This document shows, piece after piece, positions 6,691-13,586 of a DNA stretch of 33,575 nt. The stretch is from the IMG/VR virus record IMGVR_UViG_3300020020_000117, positions 1-33,575 of that record, one strand, 5' to 3'. How positions within the stretch are numbered: position 1 is the stretch's first letter; the number at the start of each line of letters is the position of its first letter. Both the position numbers and the translations under genes were made by a program. The notes under the pieces were generated by a model. It was given only the letters and a program-made list of their open reading frames with translations, did no database searches and was not told the DNA's origin. This DNA is from a virus.

Positions 6691-6898
6691 GGCTGATGGC
6701 TGGTTTGTAGTTAAGTTCATTCAAACAACTAAAAATGGGTTCCCCGATTTGGGCTGCTTTAAAAATACAATAGCGATTTTTATTGAGACAAAAGCCACCG
6801 GCAAAACCGCCAGCCCCTTACAGAAATATAGACACAAACAACTTCGTGAAAAAGGATTTATTGTCCTAACAAAAGACAACTATGATCAAATCCGCTAA
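6617..6898 (+). CDS. VRR-NUC domain nuclease
   Basis: A 93-residue, single-domain nuclease. GFPDL (D44), IFIETKA (E57, K59) and SPLQKYR (Q69) are the PD-(D/E)XK-type residues of VRR-NUC proteins, and the usual start, ESIIQKKIRLQYEADGW, is complete. Phages often encode such small enzymes next to helicase or primase genes; they resolve or trim branched DNA. ATG at 6617 is the only start before the conserved region, which forces the overlap with the small ORF upstream. It overlaps the primase-helicase gene by 17 bases. Confidence 0.88.
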   Translation: MQKLKLPPKKSKESIIQKKIRLQYEADGWFVVKFIQTTKNGFPDLGCFKNTIAIFIETKATGKTASPLQKYRHKQLREKGFIVLTKDNYDQIR

Positions 6899-9416
6899 AT
6901 ATTATTTGCAACAAGGCTTCTCCGTAATCGCCACCGATAATATTAAAAGAGCCATCCTCCCCTGGAAAGAATATCAATCGCATTTACCAACGGAAGATCA
7001 ACTTACCACTCAGTTCAACCACCCTAAAGCCTCCGGGCTTGCTGTAATTTGTGGGGCCGTGTCTGGTAATCTTGAAGTGATTGATATAGACACCAAGCAT
7101 GATCTATCCGGCTCCCTTTGGCAAGATTATAAAAATGAGATCGCTCCTTTAATAGATAAGTTGTACATCGTTCAAACAAAGTCAGGAGGCTATCATATTT
7201 ATTACCGATGTGAAGTAATTGAAGGCAATCAAAAATTATCCCGCCGCCATGCCAGTGAAGCAGAATTAAAGGATAACCCCAACATAAAAGAAATTGTACT
7301 TATTGAGACAAGAGGGGAGGGTGGCTATGTAATTGCGCCGCCGACCCCCGGTTATACCAAGCAGTCCGAATTTATTATCCCGGTTATATCTATTGATGAT
7401 CGGGATTTTTTGTTATCAGCAGCCAGATCATTTAATGAAATAATTGAAGAGGCCCGCCCCGAAATAAGAAACATCCCCGCCGCCTCCCAATACCAAAAAA
7501 CTCCGTGGGATGATTATAATGATCGCTCTAATGTAATTACCTTACTTGAAAAACATGGATGGAAATATATTGAGAAGAAGGGACAGCGAACACTACTAAA
7601 GCGCCCCGGCCAAACAGATGCATACAGCAGCGCCGATTACCACCATGATCTTAACTTGTTTAAAGTATTCTCTACATCAACACAGTTTGAACCTGGTAGG
7701 GGTTATAAACCGTTTGCCGTTTACACCATCCTAGAACACAACAAAGACTTTAGCGCCGCCGCCAAACAATTAATTGCAGACGGATATGGTGAAACGGGTG
7801 TAATGTCTAAGTATGCAAAAAAGGTTTTAAAATCTTTGGGGGCCGGAGTTTCACGGGAAACCATATCTGAAACACTTATGACGGAAGATGGCCTTACCAA
7901 GAAAGAAGCCACAAAAATTATATCTGAAGTTGAGGATCTGTCCGGCCCTGAAATATTAACATTTTGGGAAGTATTACATTTGAAGTCCGGTAAAAAAATT
8001 AATATTATCCGTCATAAGCTGATTGATTTTTTATACAATAATGGCTTTCATCTTTTCTTCTACGATAAGCATAACTCTACTTACCGCATCGTTCAACAAA
8101 AAGATGGTCTTGTTCAATATGTAATCCCAGAGACAATAAAGAAATTTATAAAAGAATATATTAATAGCCTGCCAGAACGTTTCGACGGGATAACCCCCGA
8201 CGAGTTAATGGAAATAGTAATGAAAGGAGGGGATGTGTACTTCGGTAACGGGTTAATGGAATGGCTCACAACAAAAGAAATTGATATTCTAAAAGATACT
8301 GAAGATGCCGCTTACTTCCCTTTTAATAACGGCATTGTAAAAGTAACCGCTAAAGGAGCCGAACTTCTTACATACGGCCAAATAAATAAAGCCGTTTGGA
8401 AATCTCAAGTGATCCCGTTTGATGTTGATGTTGATATATTCTTTGATGAATCATTATGTGAGTTTTATGATTTCTTAACAAAAATATCGGGCGAAAAATT
8501 GGATTATATTTTATCAATCATTGGTTACCTACTTCATCGGTATAAAGATCCATCCCGCCCATACTCTGTTATACTTGCCGAAGAAACCGAAGATGAAAAG
8601 AAAGGTGGTGGAACCGGAAAAGGAATATTAGTAACGGCCCTAACCTATATGTCAAACCTTACCAGGGTGGACGGCAAGAACTTTAAAGTAGATAAGTCGT
8701 TTGCCTTCCAGCGTGTTGATCTTGACACTAAAATAATAGCTATTGAGGATGTCCGTAAAAATGTTGACTTTGAAGGATTTTACTCCATCATAACCGAAGG
8801 CATCACCATCGAAAAAAAGAACAAGGATGAGTTCTCTATCCCTTACAAAGATTCGCCCAAAATCATATTCACTACCAACTACACAATTGCAGGGCATGGA
8901 GGGCATGGTAAGCGCCGCCAAAAGGTATTTGAACTTACTAACCATTTCTCAATAAATAACTCTCCTGTAACCGAGTACGGCCACCGGCTTTTCGATGATT
9001 GGGATCAGGATGAATGGAACCGCTTTTATAACCTGATGTTCGTTTGCGTGATCGGTTATTTACAATCCGGCATCCCGGCAACTGAAACATCTGAGAAGAT
9101 CAACCGTAAGCACATAAGGCTAAATTATACCCCGGAGTTCCTTGATTGGTGGGATGGATATATTGAAAATGGGGCCTCAGAATGGAAGGCTTTTAGGGAT
9201 ATGTATGCTGCCTATTTAGTATCAAATAATCTGGAAAAAAGGGACTTTTCGCAGAAAAGATTCTCCGCAGCACTAATCGAGTCCTGTGAGCGTTTTCGTG
9301 TCCTTTTGGAGCGCCGGAGGCAGGGGTATGACAAGATTTTAGAGTACAGGGCAATACAAGATACCGAAAAAATAGTAAAAAGGGATACGGACGGCACGAT
9401 TGGACAAGATGTATAA
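6882..9416 (+). CDS. Primase-helicase (prim-pol plus helicase ATPase)
   Basis: An 844-residue replication protein. The N-terminus is a bifunctional primase-polymerase domain: VIDIDT (D68, D70), SGGYHIYYR (H105) and IETRGEGGY (E142). The C-terminal half is an ATPase of the D5/SF3-like group: GGGTGKG (about 575-581, Walker A), KIIAIEDV (about 617-624, Walker B) and IIFTTNYT (about 662-669, sensor region). It would both prime and unwind DNA at the phage origin, which may lie in the repeat-rich spacer directly downstream. It is full length, with no internal stop. Confidence 0.9.
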   Translation: MIKSAKYYLQQGFSVIATDNIKRAILPWKEYQSHLPTEDQLTTQFNHPKASGLAVICGAVSGNLEVIDIDTKHDLSGSLWQDYKNEIAPLIDKLYIVQTKSGGYHIYYRCEVIEGNQKLSRRHASEAELKDNPNIKEIVLIETRGEGGYVIAPPTPGYTKQSEFIIPVISIDDRDFLLSAARSFNEIIEEARPEIRNIPAASQYQKTPWDDYNDRSNVITLLEKHGWKYIEKKGQRTLLKRPGQTDAYSSADYHHDLNLFKVFSTSTQFEPGRGYKPFAVYTILEHNKDFSAAAKQLIADGYGETGVMSKYAKKVLKSLGAGVSRETISETLMTEDGLTKKEATKIISEVEDLSGPEILTFWEVLHLKSGKKINIIRHKLIDFLYNNGFHLFFYDKHNSTYRIVQQKDGLVQYVIPETIKKFIKEYINSLPERFDGITPDELMEIVMKGGDVYFGNGLMEWLTTKEIDILKDTEDAAYFPFNNGIVKVTAKGAELLTYGQINKAVWKSQVIPFDVDVDIFFDESLCEFYDFLTKISGEKLDYILSIIGYLLHRYKDPSRPYSVILAEETEDEKKGGGTGKGILVTALTYMSNLTRVDGKNFKVDKSFAFQRVDLDTKIIAIEDVRKNVDFEGFYSIITEGITIEKKNKDEFSIPYKDSPKIIFTTNYTIAGHGGHGKRRQKVFELTNHFSINNSPVTEYGHRLFDDWDQDEWNRFYNLMFVCVIGYLQSGIPATETSEKINRKHIRLNYTPEFLDWWDGYIENGASEWKAFRDMYAAYLVSNNLEKRDFSQKRFSAALIESCERFRVLLERRRQGYDKILEYRAIQDTEKIVKRDTDGTIGQDV

Positions 9417-9487
9417 TTTTAATCGTGTCTAGGATAACTATTTGAAAAATAAACTTATTATATACACAATACACGATAGACACGATT
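9395..9487. repeat. CACGAT repeats with 11-bp inverted repeat
   Basis: AATCGTGTCTA at 9421-9431 is mirrored exactly by TAGACACGATT at 9477-9487, 45 bases apart. The motif CACGAT(T/A) occurs at 9395, 9472 and 9481 on the plus strand and at 9427-9421 on the minus strand. The spacer between the arms is AT-rich. Iterated short motifs directly after a primase gene suit a replication origin or an operator; a transcription terminator is less likely because the loop is so long. Confidence 0.5.
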
Positions 9488-9494
9488 CTTTTAG

Positions 9495-9541
9495 GTAGTA
9501 GTAGTAGTAGTAGTAAATAATAATAAATAAGAGAGAGGGGG
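9495..9541. repeat. Low-complexity tract: seven GTA units, TAA and GA runs
   Basis: GTA is repeated seven times (9495-9515), followed by TAA-like repeats and a GAGAG-to-G-run. This low-complexity stretch lies in the 200-base spacer (9417-9616) between primase-helicase and methyltransferase. No gene is seen there. Repeat length may vary between isolates; it may help unwinding if an origin is present. Confidence 0.6.
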
Positions 9542-9616
9542 AGCAAATAGGGAAAGGTCGTATTTTGGTGTCCATTGTGTCCGAAGTCTAAACAATGAAA
9601 AATATAAACTTTAAAT

Positions 9617-10816
9617 ATGGAAAATACAAAAATGGACATTTCGCTCCTAAAAGAGAACCCAGATAACCCCAGGGTTATAACAGATGCAAAATTTCAGGCT
9701 TTAGTACAGTCGGTCAAGGATTTTCCCAAGATGTTGGAGAAGCGGCCTATTGCCTTTAAAAAGGCCTTAGACGGGAACGTTGTTCTTGGTGGAAATATGC
9801 GGTTACGTGCCTGTATTGCTGCCGGCATGAAGGAAGTTCCGGTTATTGATTGTTCGGATCTGACCGATGCGCAGCAGCGGGAGTTTGTGATAAAGGATAA
9901 TGTCGGATTCGGTGAATGGGAGTGGGATAAGATCATTTCCGATTGGCCGGAAGCACCTTCGTGGGGCCTTGATATACCTGATTGGGCTTTGCCGAAGGCG
10001 GAAGCGCAGGAAGACGATTACGAGATACCGGATGAAATTGAGACAGATATAGTACTTGGAGATTTATTTGAAATAGGCGAACACAGGCTGCTTTGTGGGG
10101 ATAGTACCCAAACAGACACTTTCATCCGCCTGTTCGGGCAGCAAATGGCCGACCTTGTAATAACTGACCCTCCTTATAACGTGGATTATGTTGGCAAAAC
10201 AAAGGATGCTCTAAAAATCGGGGGGGATAAGCAAAAGGATGGTGATTTCTATCAATTTCTTTATGACTTTTACACCGCACTCGGCAGTTACACAAAAGCC
10301 GGAGGAGCTTGGTATGTTTGGCATGCGGATTCTGAAGGAGCCAATTTTCGCAAGGCAATGGCCGATTCAGGTATAATGGTAAAACAATGTTTAATTTGGG
10401 TAAAAAATAGCATGGTAATGGGTAGGCAGGATTATCAGTGGCAGCATGAACCTTGCCTTTACGGTTGGAAAGAGGGCGCAGCACACGGATGGTATTCAGA
10501 TCGAAAACAAACAACCATTCTAAATTTTGACCGGCCATCAAGGTCATCAGAACACCCAACAATGAAACCCGTTACTCTTTTCTCATACCAAATTGGAAAC
10601 AGCAGCAAGCAGGGGGATATTGTTGCCGATGGTTTTGGTGGCTCTGGTACAACAATGGTGGCTTGTCACCAGATGCAACGCAAGGCGTACTTATCAGAGA
10701 ACGACCCAAAGTACTGCCAAGTAATAATTGACAGGATGTTGAAATTAGACCCAAGTATCATCATTAAAAAAAATGGAGTAACTTTATCACATGGTGAACA
10801 AGCAGAAGCAAAATGA
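9617..10816 (+). CDS. ParB-N/DNA-adenine methyltransferase fusion
   Basis: A 399-residue protein. Residues 5-95 form a ParB/Srx-like N-terminal domain (LKENPDNPR, VVLGGNMRLRA). Residues 145-390 form an N6-adenine or N4-cytosine methyltransferase with DPPY (184-187) before FGGSGTT (340-346), the beta-class order of motifs IV and I. It probably methylates phage DNA at a specific site, either to evade host restriction or to mark DNA for replication or packaging. The terminase small-subunit gene starts inside its last 26 bases, so the two are coupled. Fusions of ParB-N to a methyltransferase are common in phages and mobile elements. Confidence 0.9.
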   Translation: MENTKMDISLLKENPDNPRVITDAKFQALVQSVKDFPKMLEKRPIAFKKALDGNVVLGGNMRLRACIAAGMKEVPVIDCSDLTDAQQREFVIKDNVGFGEWEWDKIISDWPEAPSWGLDIPDWALPKAEAQEDDYEIPDEIETDIVLGDLFEIGEHRLLCGDSTQTDTFIRLFGQQMADLVITDPPYNVDYVGKTKDALKIGGDKQKDGDFYQFLYDFYTALGSYTKAGGAWYVWHADSEGANFRKAMADSGIMVKQCLIWVKNSMVMGRQDYQWQHEPCLYGWKEGAAHGWYSDRKQTTILNFDRPSRSSEHPTMKPVTLFSYQIGNSSKQGDIVADGFGGSGTTMVACHQMQRKAYLSENDPKYCQVIIDRMLKLDPSIIIKKNGVTLSHGEQAEAK

Positions 10817-11162
10817 GATGGTGGAAGCGATGATCAAGTATATGGGGGTGGTAACAACCGCTGCAAGGTCGATTGATATTCCCAGGTCTACCTATTACGA
10901 TTGGATGGATACAGATCCGGCATTTAAGCAGCGCATACTTGATCTGCGGGAGATTAAAAAAGATTTTGTTGAATCGAAGTTGTTAAAGCTGGTTGAGGAT
11001 GGAGATACCGCTGCAACAATATTTTCAGCAAAGACATTGCTAAAAGATAGGGGTTATGTGGAGAGGCAAGAGGTAACTCCTGTTGATAGTGACGGCAACT
11101 CCATCCAACCAGTAATAAACATTAACGTAATCAGAAATAAAAAGGAGGATGATAGCTTATGA
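10791..11162 (+). CDS. Terminase small subunit-like protein (TerS)
   Basis: A 123-residue protein with an N-terminal helix-turn-helix (VTTAARSIDIPRSTYYDWM, about 21-39) and a helical middle ending in ATIFSAKTLLKDRGYVERQ, the layout of DNA-recognition subunits of phage terminases. TerS binds the packaging start site and loads TerL. TerL is about 6 kb downstream, which is unusual, and the DNA between holds accessory genes. The alternative is a generic phage HTH regulator. Confidence 0.75.
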   Translation: MVNKQKQNEMVEAMIKYMGVVTTAARSIDIPRSTYYDWMDTDPAFKQRILDLREIKKDFVESKLLKLVEDGDTAATIFSAKTLLKDRGYVERQEVTPVDSDGNSIQPVININVIRNKKEDDSL

Positions 11163-11344
11163 ACTTACTCGCAATAATCATAACGGTTGTAGTAATTGGT
11201 TTCTTGCTATACGTTATCAACAGACTTATCCCGATGCAGCCTACGATAAAAAATATTCTTAATGTAGTTGTGATCTTAATACTGGTTGTATGGTTACTTA
11301 AAGTATTTGGTATTCTCGATTCAATGCAGAACGTACAAGTATAA
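11159..11344 (+). CDS. Two-span small membrane protein (Thivi_2564-like)
   Basis: A 61-residue protein with two hydrophobic helices (about 3-20 and 33-50) separated by NRLIPMQPTIK. This matches a small family seen in many phages and bacteria (Thivi_2564-like), of unknown function and sometimes proposed as holins. AAGGAGG precedes the ATG by about 11 bases and the start overlaps the TerS stop. A holin role is possible, but no endolysin is nearby. Confidence 0.7.
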   Translation: MNLLAIIITVVVIGFLLYVINRLIPMQPTIKNILNVVVILILVVWLLKVFGILDSMQNVQV

Positions 11345-11381
11345 ACTTTTGTTGGATAAATAGGTTTAATGGTTTGAATGT

Positions 11382-11407
11382 AGTCCTGGTATTTTCATAC
11401 TGGGACT
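11382..11407 (+). terminator. Hairpin with short pyrimidine loop, terminator-like
   Basis: Arms 11382-11392 (AGTCCTGGTAT) and 11397-11407 pair over 11 bp, including two adjacent G-T wobbles, around loop TTTC, and are followed by TTCTTAT. It lies 38 bases after the membrane-protein stop. It is one of a family of similar hairpins in this window. Confidence 0.55.
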
Positions 11408-11423
11408 TTCTTATAAATGCGAA

Positions 11424-11443
11424 ACCCCAATAGAGATTGGGGT
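11424..11443. other. Perfect 8-bp hairpin
   Basis: ACCCCAAT (11424-11431) faces ATTGGGGT (11436-11443) around AGAG. No T-run follows. With the preceding hairpin it fills the otherwise gene-free stretch 11345-11546, where I see no further coding frame. Confidence 0.5.
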
Positions 11444-11546
11444 CGTGCGCGTGAGAAATTGTTTATGAAAATTAAAGTTAGTAACAATTGATCGAAATAT
11501 GAAATAGTTTATTATCTTAGTATTTCTAAACTGCATTGTGCCGCAG

Positions 11547-11651
11547 ATGATCAAAAAATATAACGATAATAAAGGTAGTACATTAACTGCGTCTCCATCT
11601 TCGGGTGACGGCGGCACAACTTTTAGTGTACTGCCCTTACTATTAAAATAA
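11547..11651 (+). CDS. Very small Gly/Ser/Thr-rich protein, uncertain
   Basis: A 34-codon frame: MIKKYNDNKGSTLTASP, then SSGDGGTTFSVLPLLLK. It ends 6 bases before the next ATG. The KGSTLT and GDGGTT segments look like a beta-turn-rich surface peptide rather than random sequence. Very short virion-associated proteins are common in Bacteroidota phages, but neither expression nor conservation can be shown here. Confidence 0.4.
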   Translation: MIKKYNDNKGSTLTASPSSGDGGTTFSVLPLLLK

Positions 11652-11657
11652 TTTATT

Positions 11658-11846
11658 ATGACTGAAGTAACCAAGAAAACCAGAACGCCTCGTCAACCAG
11701 AGTACATTTTCAAGGGTGCATTAAAGTTATCTTTACAGGAAAGAGCGGATCTTGTAAAACAGTTGCAAGAATCAATTACAGCTGAAGTAGAAACTATAAA
11801 AGCTGCTGCTGTACACGCTGAAAAGATTGCTAATGGTAACAATTAG
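11658..11846 (+). CDS. Small helical hypothetical protein
   Basis: A 62-residue protein with a basic N-terminus (TEVTKKTRTPRQPEYIFKG) and two amphipathic helices (about 24-60). There is no membrane segment. It is one of a series of small plus-strand genes, each separated by a hairpin and an AT-rich tract, which suggests separately tuned messages. The function is unknown. Confidence 0.55.
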   Translation: MTEVTKKTRTPRQPEYIFKGALKLSLQERADLVKQLQESITAEVETIKAAAVHAEKIANGNN

Positions 11847-11872
11847 TTCAATAGGAATTGGAATAACCAAAC

Positions 11873-11900
11873 GGCTGGTGTTTCTACACTGGCCCCAATT
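11873..11900 (+). terminator. Rho-independent-like terminator
   Basis: GGCTGGTGT (11873-11881) pairs with ACACTGGCC (11886-11894) around loop TTCT; two adjacent G-T wobbles sit mid-stem. It is followed by CCAATTTT. It is 27 bases after the preceding stop and just before the 11918 gene. Confidence 0.6.
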
Positions 11901-11917
11901 TTAAAAAAACTTATAAC

Positions 11918-12112
11918 ATGAAGATCCATATTTATAATCACATCGTTCAGGATTGCGAAGATAAACAGCAACTTGATCGCATTGAATCAAAGTTAGATGA
12001 GTTGTTAAACACAACTAACCGTGTTAAAGAACTTGAAGCGCAAATGGATTCGTGGCTGGCCAGGTTGAAATCTGGCTTTGAGAAGCTGGAAGAGTTAAGC
12101 AAACAGGTGTAG
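11918..12112 (+). CDS. Small coiled-coil protein
   Basis: A 64-residue protein: an N-terminal MKIHIYNHIV strand and then a continuous coiled coil (about 16-62) with regular Leu spacing (QLDRIESKLDELL). It probably oligomerises. Short proteins with this MKIHIYNH-type start occur in Bacteroidota phages without known role. An overlapping minus-strand frame is taken as a shadow. Confidence 0.55.
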   Translation: MKIHIYNHIVQDCEDKQQLDRIESKLDELLNTTNRVKELEAQMDSWLARLKSGFEKLEELSKQV

Positions 12113-12123
12113 TTCTTTTTATA

Positions 12124-12205
12124 TTCTCTGTCTTCGTCCTTTGGAAGGGCCGAATCAGAAGACGTTCTGGTGGTCAAGAAGTATGTTCGAATCATAGCAG
12201 GGAGC
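12124..12205 (+). other. tRNA-like sequence, not a canonical tRNA
   Basis: TTCTCTG (12124-12130) pairs over 7 bp with CAGGGAG (12198-12204). GTTCGAATC (12185-12193) is a textbook T-loop with 4 flanking pairs. A TTCG/CGAA stem sits where the D stem should be, with GG in a 14-base loop. The anticodon arm is wrong: CAGAA-GACG-TTCTG leaves only four loop bases, and 11 extra bases precede the T stem. It may be a decayed tRNA, a tRNA-derived attachment-site relic or coincidence. Confidence 0.3.
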
Positions 12206-12241
12206 AGTCTCTTATTTTTTAATTTATAAATTTTAAAACCC

Positions 12242-12451
12242 ATGCCTACAAATCAGGAAAATTTCGATGCTCTAATGAGCAGACTGAATGTTGCTACAAA
12301 CGACATCGCAGCGGATTACCAGAAACTATTGGATGAAGCAAAAAACAATAGCGTTTCTGCCGAATCAATTGCAGCTGCTGAAGCAAACATTGCGAAACTT
12401 GAGGCATTAGGAGCTTCGGTTGAAAACCCGGTTCCTGAGCCAGAATCGTAA
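12242..12451 (+). CDS. Small Ala-rich helical protein
   Basis: A 69-residue acidic protein of two long helices rich in Ala, Asn and Glu (ADYQKLLDEAKNNSVSAES, then AAAEANIAKLEALGA), ending in a Pro/Glu tail (PVPEPES). This resembles small phage proteins of the helical-bundle type often found near structural genes. It has no recognised function. A hairpin with T-rich tail follows the stop within 30 bases. Confidence 0.55.
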   Translation: MPTNQENFDALMSRLNVATNDIAADYQKLLDEAKNNSVSAESIAAAEANIAKLEALGASVENPVPEPES

Positions 12452-12454
12452 CTC

Positions 12455-12480
12455 ATAGCCCTGAGTGATCGGGGCTATTT
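12455..12480 (+). terminator. Terminator-like hairpin
   Basis: ATAGCCC (12455-12461) pairs exactly with GGGCTAT (12472-12478) around a 10-base loop, just after the TAA of the preceding gene, followed by TT. The T-run is short, so termination may be weak. Confidence 0.5.
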
Positions 12481-12552
12481 ACTATGACAATTATGAAACA
12501 TCATATAAACTTTCTTCTTAGGGCTCACAGCCCAAAAGGATGGTGGATTTAC

Positions 12553-12580
12553 CCCCGGTTGTTCTCAACTGGGGTCATTT
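12553..12580 (+). terminator. Terminator-like hairpin
   Basis: CCCCGGTTG (12553-12561) pairs with CAACTGGGG (12566-12574) around loop TTCT with one G-T wobble, followed by TCATTTT. Loop and downstream ATTTTAAAAAA tract match the hairpin at 11873. A smaller GGGCT-CAC-AGCCC hairpin lies at 12521-12533. The stretch 12452-12589 shows no convincing gene. Confidence 0.55.
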
Positions 12581-12589
12581 TAAAAAACT

Positions 12590-12694
12590 ATGGACGATAA
12601 TAATGAAAATACTGATTGGGGTATGATAGCTTACTTAGGACTTTTAGCAATTATTGCAATCTGTATTACTGTTGGATATGTATTAACACATTAA
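12590..12694 (+). CDS. Very small single-span membrane protein
   Basis: A 34-codon frame: an acidic start (MDDNNENTDWG) and one hydrophobic helix (about 12-31, including IAYLGLLAIIAICITVG). It is followed 11 bases later by a lipoprotein gene. A small membrane protein next to a lipoprotein recalls lysis or exclusion gene pairs, but nothing specific supports either. It overlaps a doubtful 38-codon frame upstream. Confidence 0.5.
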   Translation: MDDNNENTDWGMIAYLGLLAIIAICITVGYVLTH

Positions 12695-12705
12695 ATCATC
12701 AAACT

Positions 12706-12999
12706 ATGCGCTTCCTAATCTTCTTACTCGCTATGTGTTTTATTGCTTCGCTGTGTTCCTGCACTAAGCAAACCGATTACGATTATCTGAATACTGATCG
12801 TGCTGGTACATACGAATATCAAATGGTAGTTGATTGGCACTCGTTAGATACTACTGTACTTTATCATCGCTATACTCAAGACTTAGGGAAGTTGAAGGAA
12901 TCAGACGTTAAGACATGGCAAGAACTGTGGTACATTGACTGCAATATGTTAGATAGATTACAGCATTTATATTACAGGAAGAAACCAACAAGTAAGTAA
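12706..12999 (+). CDS. Putative lipoprotein
   Basis: A 97-residue protein from ATG at 12706. Residues 1-18 form a signal peptide (MRFLIFLLAMCFIASLCSC) with lipobox-like LCSC, giving an acylated Cys near residue 19 and a mature part of about 78 residues rich in Tyr, Trp and Asp. A longer frame to 12616 exists, but that extension lies inside the membrane-protein gene and lacks a signal, so the internal start is preferred. Candidate roles are superinfection exclusion or outer-membrane lysis; neither is shown. Confidence 0.65.
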   Translation: MRFLIFLLAMCFIASLCSCTKQTDYDYLNTDRAGTYEYQMVVDWHSLDTTVLYHRYTQDLGKLKESDVKTWQELWYIDCNMLDRLQHLYYRKKPTSK

Positions 13000-13017
13000 T
13001 GACTTAAAAGAATTAAA

Positions 13018-13344
13018 ATGAAATGGGTTAAAGCATCAGGGCAACTACCTTATAAAAAAGACAGATATTTTGTAAAACTTGACAGTAGAAGTAAAGAGCT
13101 AATATATTTTAACGGCAATAGATTCGAGACTTACGAATGGATAACTCATGATCATATTGAATGGCTTTATGAGGACGATAAACCATTGCTTCAAATAATA
13201 AAAGAATTAGAAAATACTATTTACCATGAAAGGGCAAATAATGAGCAGACATTATTGGTGCTTTCAAGAAAAGATGCAGAGATAGAAGCGTTAAAAGAAA
13301 GAGTTAGTTTTTTAGAGGGACTTGCTAAAAAGATGTTTCTATGA
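13018..13344 (+). CDS. DUF551-like N-terminus with coiled-coil tail
   Basis: A 108-residue protein. Residues 1-52 start MKWVKASGQLP and end HDHIEWLYE, like the short phage DUF551 domain (a Trp at each end, strand-rich). Residues 55-106 form a coiled coil. The next gene begins in ATGA overlap with its stop, and this coupling continues through four more genes to 15674, so this is the head of a tightly coupled operon with the glycan genes. The function is unknown. Confidence 0.6.
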   Translation: MKWVKASGQLPYKKDRYFVKLDSRSKELIYFNGNRFETYEWITHDHIEWLYEDDKPLLQIIKELENTIYHERANNEQTLLVLSRKDAEIEALKERVSFLEGLAKKMFL

Positions 13345-13586
13345 GATACGATGAAAGAATTGTACCAAAGTTTATGAAAGATAAAATTGCTGACACCTAT
13401 TTATATGCCTCAAACAGGGAAGAAAAAATTAGGGCGGCCATGTATGGTTATATGCTTGCGATAGAACAAATAAAAAAGCCGAAGCAATGTGATGCTTGTA
13501 ATGCTATGTGCAGGGCTGAGGGATGGAATGAGTGTTGGGATTTGTGTACTTGCAAATGTCATAATATAAATGTTATACTTCCATGA
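13341..13586 (+). CDS. Cys-rich small protein
   Basis: An 81-residue protein whose C-terminal third holds seven Cys and a His (CDACNAMCRAEGWNE, CWDLCTCKCH), suggesting a small zinc-binding module. The N-terminus is helical and basic. It starts in ATGA overlap with the previous gene and ends in ATGA overlap with the Stealth-like gene, so it belongs to the coupled cassette. It may bind metal or nucleic acid; no family is recognised. Confidence 0.6.
   Translation: MRYDERIVPKFMKDKIADTYLYASNREEKIRAAMYGYMLAIEQIKKPKQCDACNAMCRAEGWNECWDLCTCKCHNINVILP

Noticed and set aside
9495-9541. Coding or regulatory role of the GTA repeat itself
   Set aside because: It is a simple microsatellite without an open, conserved-looking frame; described as a repeat only.
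9193-9639. 148-codon minus-strand frame across the primase end and spacer
   Set aside because: It is antisense to the primase-helicase end and to the GTA repeat, which creates runs of Leu and Tyr; a shadow.
12124-12205. Functional tRNA gene
   Set aside because: The anticodon loop has four bases instead of seven and there are extra bases before the T stem, so it cannot be a normal tRNA; kept only as a tRNA-like relic.
12484-12600. A 38-codon frame spanning two hairpins
   Set aside because: It runs through the terminator-like hairpin and overlaps the better membrane-protein ORF; no protein-like features beyond composition.
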